Source: Atopobiaceae bacterium UBA1367 (GTDB lineage Bacteria > Actinomycetota > Coriobacteriia > Coriobacteriales > Atopobiaceae). Taken from it: DNA of 64,000 bases. The stretch lies in assembly GCA_002305995.1 (NCBI GenBank), contig DBRN01000003.1, positions 62,001-126,000 on the forward strand, given 5' to 3'. This document shows positions 34,413 through 42,761 of the stretch, piece by piece; position 1 is the first letter of the stretch; each line of letters opens with the position of its first letter. Both the position numbers and the translations under genes were made by a program. A model generated the notes under the pieces. It saw only the letters and a list, made by a program, of their open reading frames with translations. It was not told the origin of the DNA and did not search any database.

Positions 34413-35066
34413 ATGAGCTTCCTCGACCTGTTCCTTGAGTCACTGCCACTGCTGGTCCGGGGTCTGACCCTCACGCTCGAGCTCGCGGCCGTCTCGCTGG
34501 CCATCGCCATGGTCATCGGCATCGTCGCTGCCCTGATGGGCATGTCGGGGGTGCCCGTCTTCCGCTCCATCAACCGGGCCTTCGTTGCCGTCATCCGCGG
34601 CACGCCGCTTCTGGTACAGGGCTACTTCATCTATTTTGGCGTCACGAGCGTGCTCGACATCCGCATGAGCGCCTTCATGGCGGGCGTCATCGCCCTGTCG
34701 CTCAATGCTGGCGGCTACATGTCGGAGATCTTCCGCGGCGGCATCCAGGCGGTCGACCCGGGCCAGCGCGAGGCCGCGCGCAGCCTGGGACTCTCCGCCA
34801 GCCAGACCACGTGGCGCATCATCATCCCGCAGGCGATTCGCATCTGCATCCCATCGGTGGTCAACCAGTGGTGCATCACCATCAAGGACACCTCGATCAT
34901 CTCGGTGCTGGGCTTTGCCGAGCTCACCAAGATGGGGCAGCAGATCATCGCGCGCACCTATCGCTCGTTCGAGCTGTGGATCATGGTCGGCGTCCTGTAC
35001 TTCGTGGCGATCTACCTGCTGACCGTGCTTGCGCGCATCGTGGAGAGGAAGGTGTCCCTTGATTAA
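34413..35066 (+). CDS. Polar amino-acid ABC transporter permease
   Basis: 217-residue membrane permease of the HisMQ family with about five TM helices. The EAA loop is visible as GQREAARSLGLSASQTTWRIIIPQAIR, shown here only as its parts GQREAARSLGLSASQ and IIIPQAIR. Starts at ATG 34413 with GGAGAGAGAGG upstream (a GTG at 34407 is possible). Its stop overlaps the ATPase start by 8 bp. Confidence 0.92.
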   Translation: MSFLDLFLESLPLLVRGLTLTLELAAVSLAIAMVIGIVAALMGMSGVPVFRSINRAFVAVIRGTPLLVQGYFIYFGVTSVLDIRMSAFMAGVIALSLNAGGYMSEIFRGGIQAVDPGQREAARSLGLSASQTTWRIIIPQAIRICIPSVVNQWCITIKDTSIISVLGFAELTKMGQQIIARTYRSFELWIMVGVLYFVAIYLLTVLARIVERKVSLD

Positions 35067-35793
35067 GGTGGAGATTCGCGGGCTGCACAAGTCCTTCGGC
35101 GAGAACGTGGTCCTGCGCGGCATCGACTGCGACATCAAGACCGGCGAGGTCGTCTGCGTGATCGGCCCTTCCGGCTCGGGCAAGTCCACGTTCCTGCGCT
35201 GCATCAATTGCCTCGAGCAGCCCACGGAGGGCACCATCAAGGTTGATGGACACCTCATGGACGAGCATGCCAAAAACATCGACGAGCTGCGCGAGGACGT
35301 GGGCATGGTGTTCCAGCAGTTCAACCTGTTCCCCCACCTGTCGGTGCTCGACAACATCACCATCGCGCCCATCCTGCGCAAGAAGATGGACAAGGCCACG
35401 GCCGAGGTCACGGCACACGAGCTGCTCGCGCGCGTCGGTCTTGCCGACAAGGCCAACGCCATGCCGCGCAGCCTCTCCGGTGGCCAGAAGCAGCGCGTCG
35501 CCATCGCCCGCGCACTGGCCATGAAGCCGGGTCTCATGCTCTTCGACGAGCCTACCTCCGCGCTCGATCCCGAGATGGTCGGAGAGGTGCTCGACGTCAT
35601 GCGCCAGCTTGCCGAGGAGGGCATGACCATGGTCTGCGTCACCCACGAGATGGGCTTCGCGCGCCAGGTTGCCGACCGCGTGCTGTTCATCGACGGCGGT
35701 GTCATCGCCGAGGAGGGCACGCCCGACGAGATCTTCGGCAATCCCCAGGGCGAGCGCCTGAAGGGCTTCCTCAGCGCGGTGGCTGAGGCCTAG
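35059..35793 (+). CDS. Polar amino-acid ABC transporter ATPase
   Basis: 244-residue ATP-binding subunit. Walker A is IGPSGSGKSTFL, the signature LSGGQKQRVAIARAL, Walker B MLFDEPTSALDPE, and the switch His VCVTHEMGF, all as in GlnQ-type proteins. I place the start at TTG 35059 (LIKVEIRGL) because GAGAGGAAGG sits six bases upstream; GTG 35068 is the alternative. Translationally coupled to the permease. Confidence 0.92.
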   Translation: MIKVEIRGLHKSFGENVVLRGIDCDIKTGEVVCVIGPSGSGKSTFLRCINCLEQPTEGTIKVDGHLMDEHAKNIDELREDVGMVFQQFNLFPHLSVLDNITIAPILRKKMDKATAEVTAHELLARVGLADKANAMPRSLSGGQKQRVAIARALAMKPGLMLFDEPTSALDPEMVGEVLDVMRQLAEEGMTMVCVTHEMGFARQVADRVLFIDGGVIAEEGTPDEIFGNPQGERLKGFLSAVAEA

Positions 35794-35993
35794 GGGGAGT
35801 CGCTGAGAGTCGCTGAGCCGACGACAACGGCAGCATGGGCTGGCACAGGTCTGTGGGCCAGGGGCCTTGGGTCGCTCTGCGAGTGAAAGGGACAGGGGGA
35901 CTCGTCCTGGCGTCCCTTGTCCGTCCCGAGGAGTCTGGCTGTGGCCTCCGCAGGGCTGCGGCATCCGGTTATCGGGTGGATCTGCTGTGATGT

Positions 35994-36432
35994 GGAAAGG
36001 GAACGTGCCGACCTGTGCGAGCCAGGTCCTGGTTCCGGAAAGGGAATCCCCGAGTTGTGCAAGGTCGGGGGCCACGGCGGAAAGGGAATTCCCGAGTTGT
36101 GCGGGGCTTGGACCGGTGTCGGAAAGGAAAAGCCCGAGTTGTGCGGGGTCGAGGCCCGTACCGGAAAGGAAAACCCGGAGTTGTGTGGGGCTTGGACCGG
36201 TGCCGGAAAGGAAAAGCCCGAGTTGTGCGTTGCCAACGAGGTCACAACTCGGCAAAATCCTTTCCGGTGGACGGCCGTGTCTCGCACAACTCGGCAAAAT
36301 CCTTTCCATCAGAGGAGTCAAGTCCGCACAACTCGGGCTTTTCCTTTCCGGCACCGGTCCAAGCCCCACACAACTCCGGGTTTTCCTTTCCGGTACGGGC
36401 CTCGACCCCGCACAAGTCGTCGTTTTCTTTCC
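35994..36432. repeat. Inverted array of 42-bp units with 91-bp perfect arms (array B)
   Basis: Eleven units. Six are forward (starting 35994, 36037, 36079, 36121, 36163, 36205) and five reversed (ending 36265, 36307, 36349, 36391, 36432). Spacing is 42 bp except for one 43 and one 41. Units have GGAAAGGAAAA, a variable triplet, CGAGTTGTGC, then ~18 variable bases. Positions 36139-36229 and 36325-36415 are exact reverse complements over 91 bp, variable parts included, around a 95-bp centre. The innermost segment GGTCACAACTCGGCAAAATC is identical to that in array A. Frames stay open on both strands since 42 bp is 14 codons (giving 14-residue peptide repeats such as GKEKPELCG); judged non-coding. 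Confidence 0.92.
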
Positions 36433-36569
36433 GTGGTGGGGTGTCGTCCCGTACGGCCCAGTGTCGTCTCCTCAGGATGGAGTGCCGCGCGTGTCGGGGG
36501 CACTCTCGGCGTGCGCCCCCCAGCTCCTGTCGGCCCATCAGCTCCTCTGCGCATCGGGCGACATGAGAC

Positions 36570-36598
36570 TTGACTTGCAATCAATGTGATATCACAAT
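36570..36598 (+). promoter_or_regulatory. SPFH gene promoter with TGTGATATCACA palindrome
   Basis: TTGACT (36570-36575) and CACAAT (36593-36598) are 17 bp apart. The perfect 12-bp palindrome TGTGATATCACA at 36585-36596 overlaps the -10, as expected for a repressor operator. About 79 bp before the SPFH start. Confidence 0.6.
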
Positions 36599-36676
36599 GA
36601 TCTCGACCGGTCGCCACCGGCACGAGGGCGGCGCCTCCATGGGGGAGGGCAGCCCCTCGCCTTGAAAGGAAGTTCG

Positions 36677-37687
36677 ATGAGCGTCGAGAAGAAGGCACAT
36701 GCCGCAAGTGGCTGGACCATGCTTGGCGTGGTGGTCCTTGGGTACCTGCTGAGCGTCATCCTGTTCGTCATGGCCATCATGCGATTGGTCATGGCCGACG
36801 AGCTGGGGTCCTCCGAGACTCCCGGCCTGCTGGTCATGCTGCTCTCCGGGCTGGTGCTGGTCGGGACCATCATTGCCACCTTCGGGTTCTTCACGCTGGA
36901 GCCTGGCCAGGCGCGCGTGTGCGTGCTCTTTGGCAAATACGTGGGCACCGTGCGCGACGAAGGGTTGCGTTGGGCGAATCCCTTCTACAGCCGGAACCTC
37001 GGCATGCCAAGCGCCGGCGAGGGCATGGGAATCGAGGCGGGCGAGACCGGTGTCAAGGTGGCGCTCGGTAGCCACAAGCATGGCTCGAAGATCTCCACGC
37101 GCGCCCGCACCTACAACGGCGAGCGCATCAAGGTCAACGACAAGATGGGCAACCCCATCGAGATCGCCACGGTGGTGGTCTGGCGTGTGGTTGACACGGC
37201 AAAGGCCGTCTTCGACGTGGATGACTATGAGAGCTTCGTCTTCATGGTGGCCGAGACGGCGCTTCGCCACGTGGCGAGCGTCTACGCCTACGACCACATG
37301 GAGGATGACGACGCCACTGCGAGCTCCATCACGCTGCGCACCAACATCGAGGAGGTCTCCCGCGCCCTGAAGGCGGAGCTCGACCGCAAGCTCGCCGTGG
37401 CCGGCGTGGAGGTCGACGACGCCCGTCTCACGCATCTCGCCTATGCGCCCGAGATCGCCCAGGCCATGCTGCGCCGTCAGCAGGCGGAGGCCATCATCGC
37501 CGCGCGTAAGAAGATCGTCGAAGGAGCGGTGGGCATGGTCGACATGGCTGTGGAGCAGCTGTCGGAGGGAGGCACCATCGAGCTCGACGACGAGCGCAAG
37601 GCGACCATGGCGACCAACCTCATGGTGGTGCTCTGCGGCGAGTCGGAGGCCCAGCCCGTGCTCAACACCGGCACGCTGTACAACTAG
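36677..37687 (+). CDS. SPFH/band-7 domain membrane protein
   Basis: 336-residue protein with two N-terminal hydrophobic helices (about 12-45 and 55-80), a band-7 core (FGKYVGTVRDEGLRWANPFY, RIKVNDKMGNPIEIATVVVW) and a C-terminal helical stalk with LAYAPEIAQAMLRRQQAEAI. Related to stomatin/flotillin-like scaffold proteins that form large rings in membrane microdomains. AAAGGAAG precedes ATG 36677; the TTG at 36662 is an upstream alternative. Followed after 10 bp by two tiny ORFs that probably share its mRNA. Confidence 0.9.
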   Translation: MSVEKKAHAASGWTMLGVVVLGYLLSVILFVMAIMRLVMADELGSSETPGLLVMLLSGLVLVGTIIATFGFFTLEPGQARVCVLFGKYVGTVRDEGLRWANPFYSRNLGMPSAGEGMGIEAGETGVKVALGSHKHGSKISTRARTYNGERIKVNDKMGNPIEIATVVVWRVVDTAKAVFDVDDYESFVFMVAETALRHVASVYAYDHMEDDDATASSITLRTNIEEVSRALKAELDRKLAVAGVEVDDARLTHLAYAPEIAQAMLRRQQAEAIIAARKKIVEGAVGMVDMAVEQLSEGGTIELDDERKATMATNLMVVLCGESEAQPVLNTGTLYN

Positions 37688-37697
37688 GGCTGCGACC

Positions 37698-37880
37698 ATG
37701 GCCAAGCGCAAGCAATATCCCCTGCGCATAGACCCGCAGGTCTGGGATGCCATCGAGCGATGGGCGGTCGATGACATGCGCAGTGCCAACGGACAGGTCG
37801 AATGGATACTGAGGGAGGCGCTCCGCCGTGCGGGGCGCCTGCCCTCGCGCCCCGGCAAGGATCTGAAGGGTGGCGAGTAG
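37698..37880 (+). CDS. Small Arc-like ribbon-helix-helix protein
   Basis: 60-residue basic protein (KRKQYPLRIDPQVWDAIERW, then SANGQVEWILREALRRAG). This is the Arc/MetJ ribbon-helix-helix pattern: a beta strand with alternating residues, then two helices, so it probably binds DNA as a dimer. No partner toxin is next to it. It follows the SPFH gene by 10 bp and may be its regulator through the TGTGATATCACA palindrome (inference). Confidence 0.75.
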   Translation: MAKRKQYPLRIDPQVWDAIERWAVDDMRSANGQVEWILREALRRAGRLPSRPGKDLKGGE

Positions 37881-37881
37881 T

Positions 37882-38073
37882 GTGGCTCCCTCCGTCGCTT
37901 CCTCAACGCGCGAGGAGCGCCTCGCCTACGTGCGGGAGCGCTACCAGTGCCTGGCCGACTGCGACCAGTGCGGCCTCTGCCGGCTGTTTCACCGCAAGGA
38001 TCCCGAGCATGCCCTGCGTGACTACATCGACGGTCGCAAGGAGCTTGCGGAGGCCCTGATGGCGTATCGCTAG
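37882..38073 (+). CDS. Small Cys-rich protein
   Basis: 63-residue protein with a CLADCDQCGLC cluster, enough for a zinc or Fe-S site, followed by an amphipathic helix. The GTG at 37882 is one base after the ribbon-helix-helix stop; GTG 37870 is possible but would leave little room for the AAGGG ribosome site. Not recognised. Third member of the SPFH cluster. Confidence 0.6.
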   Translation: MAPSVASSTREERLAYVRERYQCLADCDQCGLCRLFHRKDPEHALRDYIDGRKELAEALMAYR

Positions 38074-38325
38074 TGCCCACGACACGAGCGGCGGCCTCAG
38101 GTGCGGCCCATGGGCCGCAAGGGAGGCCTGCGGGCCTCGCATGGGGGCAACGTGCGTACCGGATGCATAAAACGGCGCGGGACCATACCCGAGCGCGCAA
38201 CGAACGGGCGCATGACCAGCGCATTTCACACGAACCAGACAACTCGTTTCGTATTCTTGCGCCCCTCATGCTACAGTATGCCCCGAACGTTTGTGCGTGG
38301 TGTCCACGATATGCCGGAGGGGTCG

Positions 38326-39369
38326 ATGAGTCTTAGGAGAACGGGTGCCGTCGTCTGTGCACTGGTAGCCTCGCTGGTCCTTGCCCCCCTGCCGGCATGG
38401 GCCGAGTCGTCCGCCGAGGTGCGCGAGGAGGTCGCCGGCGTGCAGGCCGAGCTTGATGCCCTTGCGACGCAGATTGCCGAGGGCGAGGCGCAGGTCAGGG
38501 CTCTGCAGGATCAGGTCGACGCGCTGGCAGACGAGAGCATAGCCCTGCAGGGCCGCCTTCTCGATGATCGCGATCGCCTGGCGGAGGTCGTCTCCACCAG
38601 CTACAAGGAGAACTCCGATGCGCGCACCCTCGCGTTGCTCCTGTCGAGCGAGTCGATGGACGAGCTGGTCTCCCAGGTCTACTACGCGCAGAAGGTGAGC
38701 GACTGGCAGGCGGAGTGCATTGAGCGCCTGAACTCCGACAAGGAGGCGCTCGAGCAGCGCATGGACGAGATCAGCCAGGCGAAGGACGATCAGCGGGCGG
38801 CCCTTGCGGAGCTGTCGGCCAAACGGGGCGAGCTCGACGAGAAGGTGGCCGTGCTCAGCGCGAAGGCCGAGCGCCTCGAGGAGGAGGAGCGCGAGGCCGC
38901 ACGCCGCGCTGCCGAGGAGGCCGCGCGCAAGGCGGCCGAGGAGCAGGCCGCCCGCGAGGCGGAGGAGCGGGCGCGCCAGGAGGCCATCAAGGCTGCCGCT
39001 GCCGCAGGCGATGTCAAGAAGACCAGCGGTTCCTCAACCCTGGGCAGCGGCTGGGTGAGCTGTGTCGCGTCGGCCTACACGATCGCCGACAACGACCCTC
39101 CCGGATCCACGGCGACCGCCTCAGGGGTTCCCCTCGACGAGTCGGTGCCCACTGTGGCAATGCCCATCTCCATGAATCCGTCGCGGTTCTACGGGAGCAG
39201 GATCGAGATCTCGTACAATGGGATGTCGGTCGTCGCGACGGTCACCGACTGTGGCTACATGGGCGGCGGGTCGCGCGGCCTCGACCTAACCCCGGCGGTG
39301 TTTCGCGCCTTCGGGGCATCCAGTGCGGACGCATGGGGCCTGCGCACCGTGAGCTATCGCTTCCTGTAG
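38326..39369 (+). CDS. Secreted coiled-coil protein with C-terminal 3D/RlpA-like domain
   Basis: 347 residues: signal peptide (VCALVASLVLAPLPAWAES), a ~200-residue coiled coil (VREEVAGVQAELDALATQIA through an Ala/Glu/Arg-rich stretch), then a beta-barrel domain (about residues 245-347) with VASAYTIADNDPPGSTATAS and VTDCGYMGGGSRGLDLTPAV. The layout resembles peptidoglycan hydrolase-type proteins (CwlO/PcsB-like coiled coil plus a 3D or double-psi-barrel domain). GGAGGGG stands before ATG 38326; a -10 TACAGT lies at 38272-38277. Predicted cell-wall enzyme. Confidence 0.82.
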   Translation: MSLRRTGAVVCALVASLVLAPLPAWAESSAEVREEVAGVQAELDALATQIAEGEAQVRALQDQVDALADESIALQGRLLDDRDRLAEVVSTSYKENSDARTLALLLSSESMDELVSQVYYAQKVSDWQAECIERLNSDKEALEQRMDEISQAKDDQRAALAELSAKRGELDEKVAVLSAKAERLEEEEREAARRAAEEAARKAAEEQAAREAEERARQEAIKAAAAAGDVKKTSGSSTLGSGWVSCVASAYTIADNDPPGSTATASGVPLDESVPTVAMPISMNPSRFYGSRIEISYNGMSVVATVTDCGYMGGGSRGLDLTPAVFRAFGASSADAWGLRTVSYRFL

Positions 39370-39461
39370 CCCTGAGCACTGGGCTACCCCGTGCCCGGCG
39401 GTCGTCCCCGCGCATCAGTGAGGTATCCCTGCACGCTCATCTCCCGTTCGCCGCGCCTGTG

Positions 39462-39551
39462 CGCGGCCTGCCCGAGGGCAGGGGACGCCCCCCTAGGTGA
39501 GGCATGGTCCACATGTACGCCGACGCGGCCTGCCCGAGGGCGGGGGACGCC
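39462..39551. repeat. Twin 28-bp palindromic element, 62-bp offset
   Basis: CGCGGCCTGCCCGAGGGC(A/G) followed by GGGGACGCC at 39462-39489 and 39524-39551, one difference. The first has perfect CCTGCCC/GGGCAGG arms. It lies in the gap after the 3D-domain gene. Confidence 0.88.
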
Positions 39552-39613
39552 CTCCACAGGAACGATGCCTTGGGCTAGGATGGAGGGCGTCGACATGCAT
39601 CGGAGGGAGTCTC

Positions 39614-40093
39614 ATGATTCGCAAGCTCGTGCTCATTCGCCACGGTGACGCGGAAGGCCGTCGCCTGGGCGAGACCGACTTCCAGCGCAGGCTGACCCCC
39701 TCTGGCCTCAGGGCGCTCAAGGAGGCCTACCCCTCCATGCTGATCCCGCTCGCAGATGACCTCGATGAGCTGCAGGTCTGGTCGAGCGAGGCGGTGCGCG
39801 CGCGGCAGACGGCCGAGGTGGCCTGTGATGCGCTGGGCGTCGCCTCCGAGGCGATCGAGTTTCACCAGTCATTGTATGCGCAGGACTACGACGGCTTTTT
39901 CGGTGAGCTGGCCGTCGCGGAGGGCGTGGTCGTGGCGGTCGGGCACATCCCCTTCATGGAGGAGCTTTGCTCCGACCTTGCCGGACGCGCGATGGCATTT
40001 CCCAAGGGCAGCGTCGCCTGCTTTGACATGCCCGGCGGCGTGACCGGACGGGCGACGCTGCTGTGGTTCGAGCGTGGGCCCAAGGTATGGTGA
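39614..40093 (+). CDS. Histidine phosphatase, SixA-like
   Basis: 159-residue phosphoglycerate-mutase-fold phosphatase. The catalytic motif is LVLIRHGDAEGRR, a second Arg is in VWSSEAVRARQTAE, and the late His is in VVAVGHIPFMEEL. SixA proteins dephosphorylate phospho-His of signalling or PTS proteins; other small targets are possible. The HAD gene starts inside its last codons (ATGGTGA), so the two are coupled. Confidence 0.85.
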   Translation: MIRKLVLIRHGDAEGRRLGETDFQRRLTPSGLRALKEAYPSMLIPLADDLDELQVWSSEAVRARQTAEVACDALGVASEAIEFHQSLYAQDYDGFFGELAVAEGVVVAVGHIPFMEELCSDLAGRAMAFPKGSVACFDMPGGVTGRATLLWFERGPKVW

Positions 40094-40923
40094 CGGCTGA
40101 CATCCGCGCGGTCTTCGTCGACCTCGACGACACCTTCCTTGCTCCCGACAAGTCCATCCCTGCCGCCAACCTGGCCCTGATGGACGAGCTCTGCGCGCGC
40201 GGGATAGAGCTCGTTCCCTGCACGGGGCGCCACGTGGGGGGCATCCCCGAGGCCATGCGCGCGCATCCCGGCGTGCGTCACGTGGTGGCGAGCAACGGCG
40301 CGGTCGTGCGTGACATGCGCTCCGGCGATGACGTGCGCGTGGTGGACATCCCGCGTAACGAGGTGCGAGGGCTCTATGCGCAGCTTGTCGACCAGCCCCT
40401 CGTCTTCGACGTCTTCGCCGACGGGCGCGCGTACACGGAGCAGGCCCGCTTCCACCGCTTCGACCAGATCGACGTACCTGAGGGGCTGCGCTCCTACCTC
40501 AAGCGCGCCCGCACGCCCGTCTCGCAGACGATCCCGGAGCTGCTGCCCTTGCTGGGTCCCGTGACCAAGATCGCCCTCTTCTTCATGGACGCCGCCTCTG
40601 CCCGGGCATGCCGCGAGGCGCTTGCGCACCATCCGAGCCTGTACTACGTGCAGACGAGTGCGGCAACCTATGAGGTTATGGATGTGCACGCCACGAAGGG
40701 TGCGGCGCTGGAGTGGCTGTGCGCGCGCATGGGATGGAGCGCGTCCCAGACCGTGGCGTTTGGCGACAACAACAATGACGCGAGCATGATAGAGGCGGCG
40801 GGGGACGGCGTCGTGATGGAGAACGGGGAGCCGCAGGTCAAGGCCCTGGCAGACCACATAGCCCCACCTGCGGCGGAGGGCGGCGTGGCGCTGTACCTAC
40901 AGCACCTCGTTCATGGCGCCTGA
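40087..40923 (+). CDS. HAD-superfamily (Cof-type) hydrolase
   Basis: 278-residue haloacid-dehalogenase-fold phosphatase. Motif I is FVDLDDTFLAP, motif II is in VASNGAV, and motif III/IV is TVAFGDNNNDASMIEAAG. The C2-type cap lies between about residues 85 and 190. Substrate probably a sugar phosphate or flavin-type phosphate. Its 3' end overlaps the 3' end of the convergent larE gene by 27 bp. Confidence 0.88.
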   Translation: MVTADIRAVFVDLDDTFLAPDKSIPAANLALMDELCARGIELVPCTGRHVGGIPEAMRAHPGVRHVVASNGAVVRDMRSGDDVRVVDIPRNEVRGLYAQLVDQPLVFDVFADGRAYTEQARFHRFDQIDVPEGLRSYLKRARTPVSQTIPELLPLLGPVTKIALFFMDAASARACREALAHHPSLYYVQTSAATYEVMDVHATKGAALEWLCARMGWSASQTVAFGDNNNDASMIEAAGDGVVMENGEPQVKALADHIAPPAAEGGVALYLQHLVHGA

Positions 40924-41739
40924 GCGGAAGCCCGTCAGGTCGAGGCTCACGTAGGTGAAGCCCAGCTCCTTGAGCGTCGTCATCACGCGCTCGCGCAGGT
41001 CACGTTCCGCCAGGCGGGCGATGCCATCGCCGTCGACCTCGATGCGCGCCAGCTCGCCCTCCGCGCCATGCACGCGCACGCGGAGCTGCCCGAACCCGAG
41101 GTCGTGGAGATAGTCCTCCGCACGCCCCACACGCGCGAGCTTGGTGGCGGTGATGGCCTCCCCGTAGGCGAAGCGCGAGGCAAGGCAGGCGGCCGAGGGC
41201 ATGTCCCAGGTGGGCAGTCCCAGGGCGCGGGAGATCTCTCGGACCTGCCCCTTCGTGAGCCCTACCTCGCGCAGGGGGCTGCCGATCCCCAGCTCCTCGA
41301 GCGCACGCAGGCCAGGGCGCCAGTCGCCCTCGTCATCCTTGTTCGACCCGTCGATCAGGGTGGCGAAGCCACGCTCGCCCGCCGCTCGCGCCATCTGCTC
41401 GAACAGGGCCCTCTTGCAGTGGTAGCAGCGGTCCGCGGGATTCTGCGCGAACTCCGGTATGGCCAGCTCGTCAAAGTCGACGACGAGCTGCGATATGCCG
41501 CGCTCGGCGCAGAAGGAGCGCGTGCGGTCGATGTCGCGTGTGGGCGTCGCCCTGCCCGCGGAGGTGACGGCCATCATCTGATTGCCGAGCGTCTCGTGGG
41601 CTATGGTGACGAGCAGCGTCGAGTCGACGCCTCCCGAGTAGGCGACCGCGACAGGTCCCAGGGAGACAAGGCGCTCCCGCAGTGCCTCCAGGCGCCCTGC
41701 CGTCTGCCCGTCGAGCTGTGATGCCACGGTGGTGCGCAT
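40897..41739 (-). CDS. larE: LarE, sacrificial sulfur transferase for the nickel-pincer cofactor
   Basis: 280-residue PP-loop ATPase. SGGVDSTLLVTIAHET is the nucleotide loop, PADRCYHCKRALF a conserved Cys pair, and SAACLASRFAYGE includes the region of the sacrificial Cys that donates sulfur. LarE thiolates the pyridine dicarboxylate made by LarB; LarC then inserts nickel. Divergent from larBC with a 226-bp gap, so the genes form one locus although not one operon. GAGAGGAC precedes the ATG. Confidence 0.92.
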   Translation of the reverse strand: MRTTVASQLDGQTAGRLEALRERLVSLGPVAVAYSGGVDSTLLVTIAHETLGNQMMAVTSAGRATPTRDIDRTRSFCAERGISQLVVDFDELAIPEFAQNPADRCYHCKRALFEQMARAAGERGFATLIDGSNKDDEGDWRPGLRALEELGIGSPLREVGLTKGQVREISRALGLPTWDMPSAACLASRFAYGEAITATKLARVGRAEDYLHDLGFGQLRVRVHGAEGELARIEVDGDGIARLAERDLRERVMTTLKELGFTYVSLDLTGFRSGAMNEVL

Positions 41740-41965
41740 GGGAAGTCCTCTCTGTCGCGTGAGACACAGTATGCCACGACACTCCATGCTTGAGAGGGTG
41801 CCAGGAACGGAGAGTCGCCAGGAGGGGGCGGGCGCGCCAGGAGCCCTGCGGGCGTCGCCGGCAGCGGGCTTGCCTGGAGTGCGCTCCAAGGTGGGATAAT
41901 CGTCTGCCTGATGGGGGGTCGATACGTGCGACAATGGTGTCTCAGCGTCGGCGTCTGGGGGAGTC

Positions 41966-42748
41966 ATGGAACGTAGGGAGCTTCGGGATCTGCTGCGCGC
42001 CGTCGCCGACGGCAAGCTTGCGCCCCACGAAGCGGAGGAGCGCCTGCGCGCCGCACCCTTCGAGGATCTGGGGTACGCGAAGCCCGACACGCACCGTGGT
42101 GTGCGCCAGGGCGTCTCGGAGGTGATATACGGTGCCGGCAAGACGTCCGAGCAGATCGCCGGCATCGTGGGCTCCCTGCGCGCGGCAGGCGAGCGGCGCG
42201 TCCTGATCACGCGCCTGGATCCACCCAAGGCGGAGGCGGTGCAGGGGCTGCTTGACCCCGCTGACGCCACTGCGTTCGCGTATCACGAGCTTCCGCGGCT
42301 GGCATGTGTGGGCGGGATGCCCGAGCACGACGGCGTGGGCTACGTTGCCGTCTGCGCGGCGGGTACCAGCGACTTATACTGCGCGGAGGAGGCCGCCCTG
42401 ACTGCCGAGATGCTGGGCAGCCGGGTCGTGCGCCTGTATGACGTGGGCGTCGCGGGGCTGCATCGCCTGCTCGCGCACGTCGACGACATCCAGGGGGCAT
42501 CGGCTGTCGTGACGGTCGCGGGGATGGAGGGCGCGCTTGCCAGCGTGGTGGGGGGCCTTGCCGCGTGCCCGGTGATCGCATGCCCCACCAGCGTGGGCTA
42601 CGGGGCCTCGTTGCAGGGCGTCGCCGCGCTGCTGAGCATGCTCAACTCGTGTGCCAGCGGCGTGTCGGTCGTCAACATAGACAATGGTTTTGGGGCGGGG
42701 TACCAGGCCGCCCTCATCGATCATGTGAGAAGGCGCGAACCGCGCTGA
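41966..42748 (+). CDS. larB: LarB, nickel-pincer cofactor carboxylase
   Basis: 260-residue enzyme of the AIR-carboxylase fold that carboxylates and hydrolyses nicotinic acid adenine dinucleotide, the first step of nickel-pincer cofactor synthesis. Conserved blocks: DLGYAKPDTHRGVRQGVSEV, TVAGMEGALASVVGGLA and CPTSVGYGAS. A GATAAT-like -10 lies near 41893 and GACAAT near 41933. 13 bp before larC. Confidence 0.93.
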   Translation: MERRELRDLLRAVADGKLAPHEAEERLRAAPFEDLGYAKPDTHRGVRQGVSEVIYGAGKTSEQIAGIVGSLRAAGERRVLITRLDPPKAEAVQGLLDPADATAFAYHELPRLACVGGMPEHDGVGYVAVCAAGTSDLYCAEEAALTAEMLGSRVVRLYDVGVAGLHRLLAHVDDIQGASAVVTVAGMEGALASVVGGLAACPVIACPTSVGYGASLQGVAALLSMLNSCASGVSVVNIDNGFGAGYQAALIDHVRRREPR

Positions 42749-42761
42749 CGGAGGAGATGAC

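Noticed and set aside
35867..36589. Long frames across the 42-bp array encoding 14-residue repeats
   Set aside because: Frames are open on both strands because the period is a multiple of three; no ribosome sites and no consistent protein.
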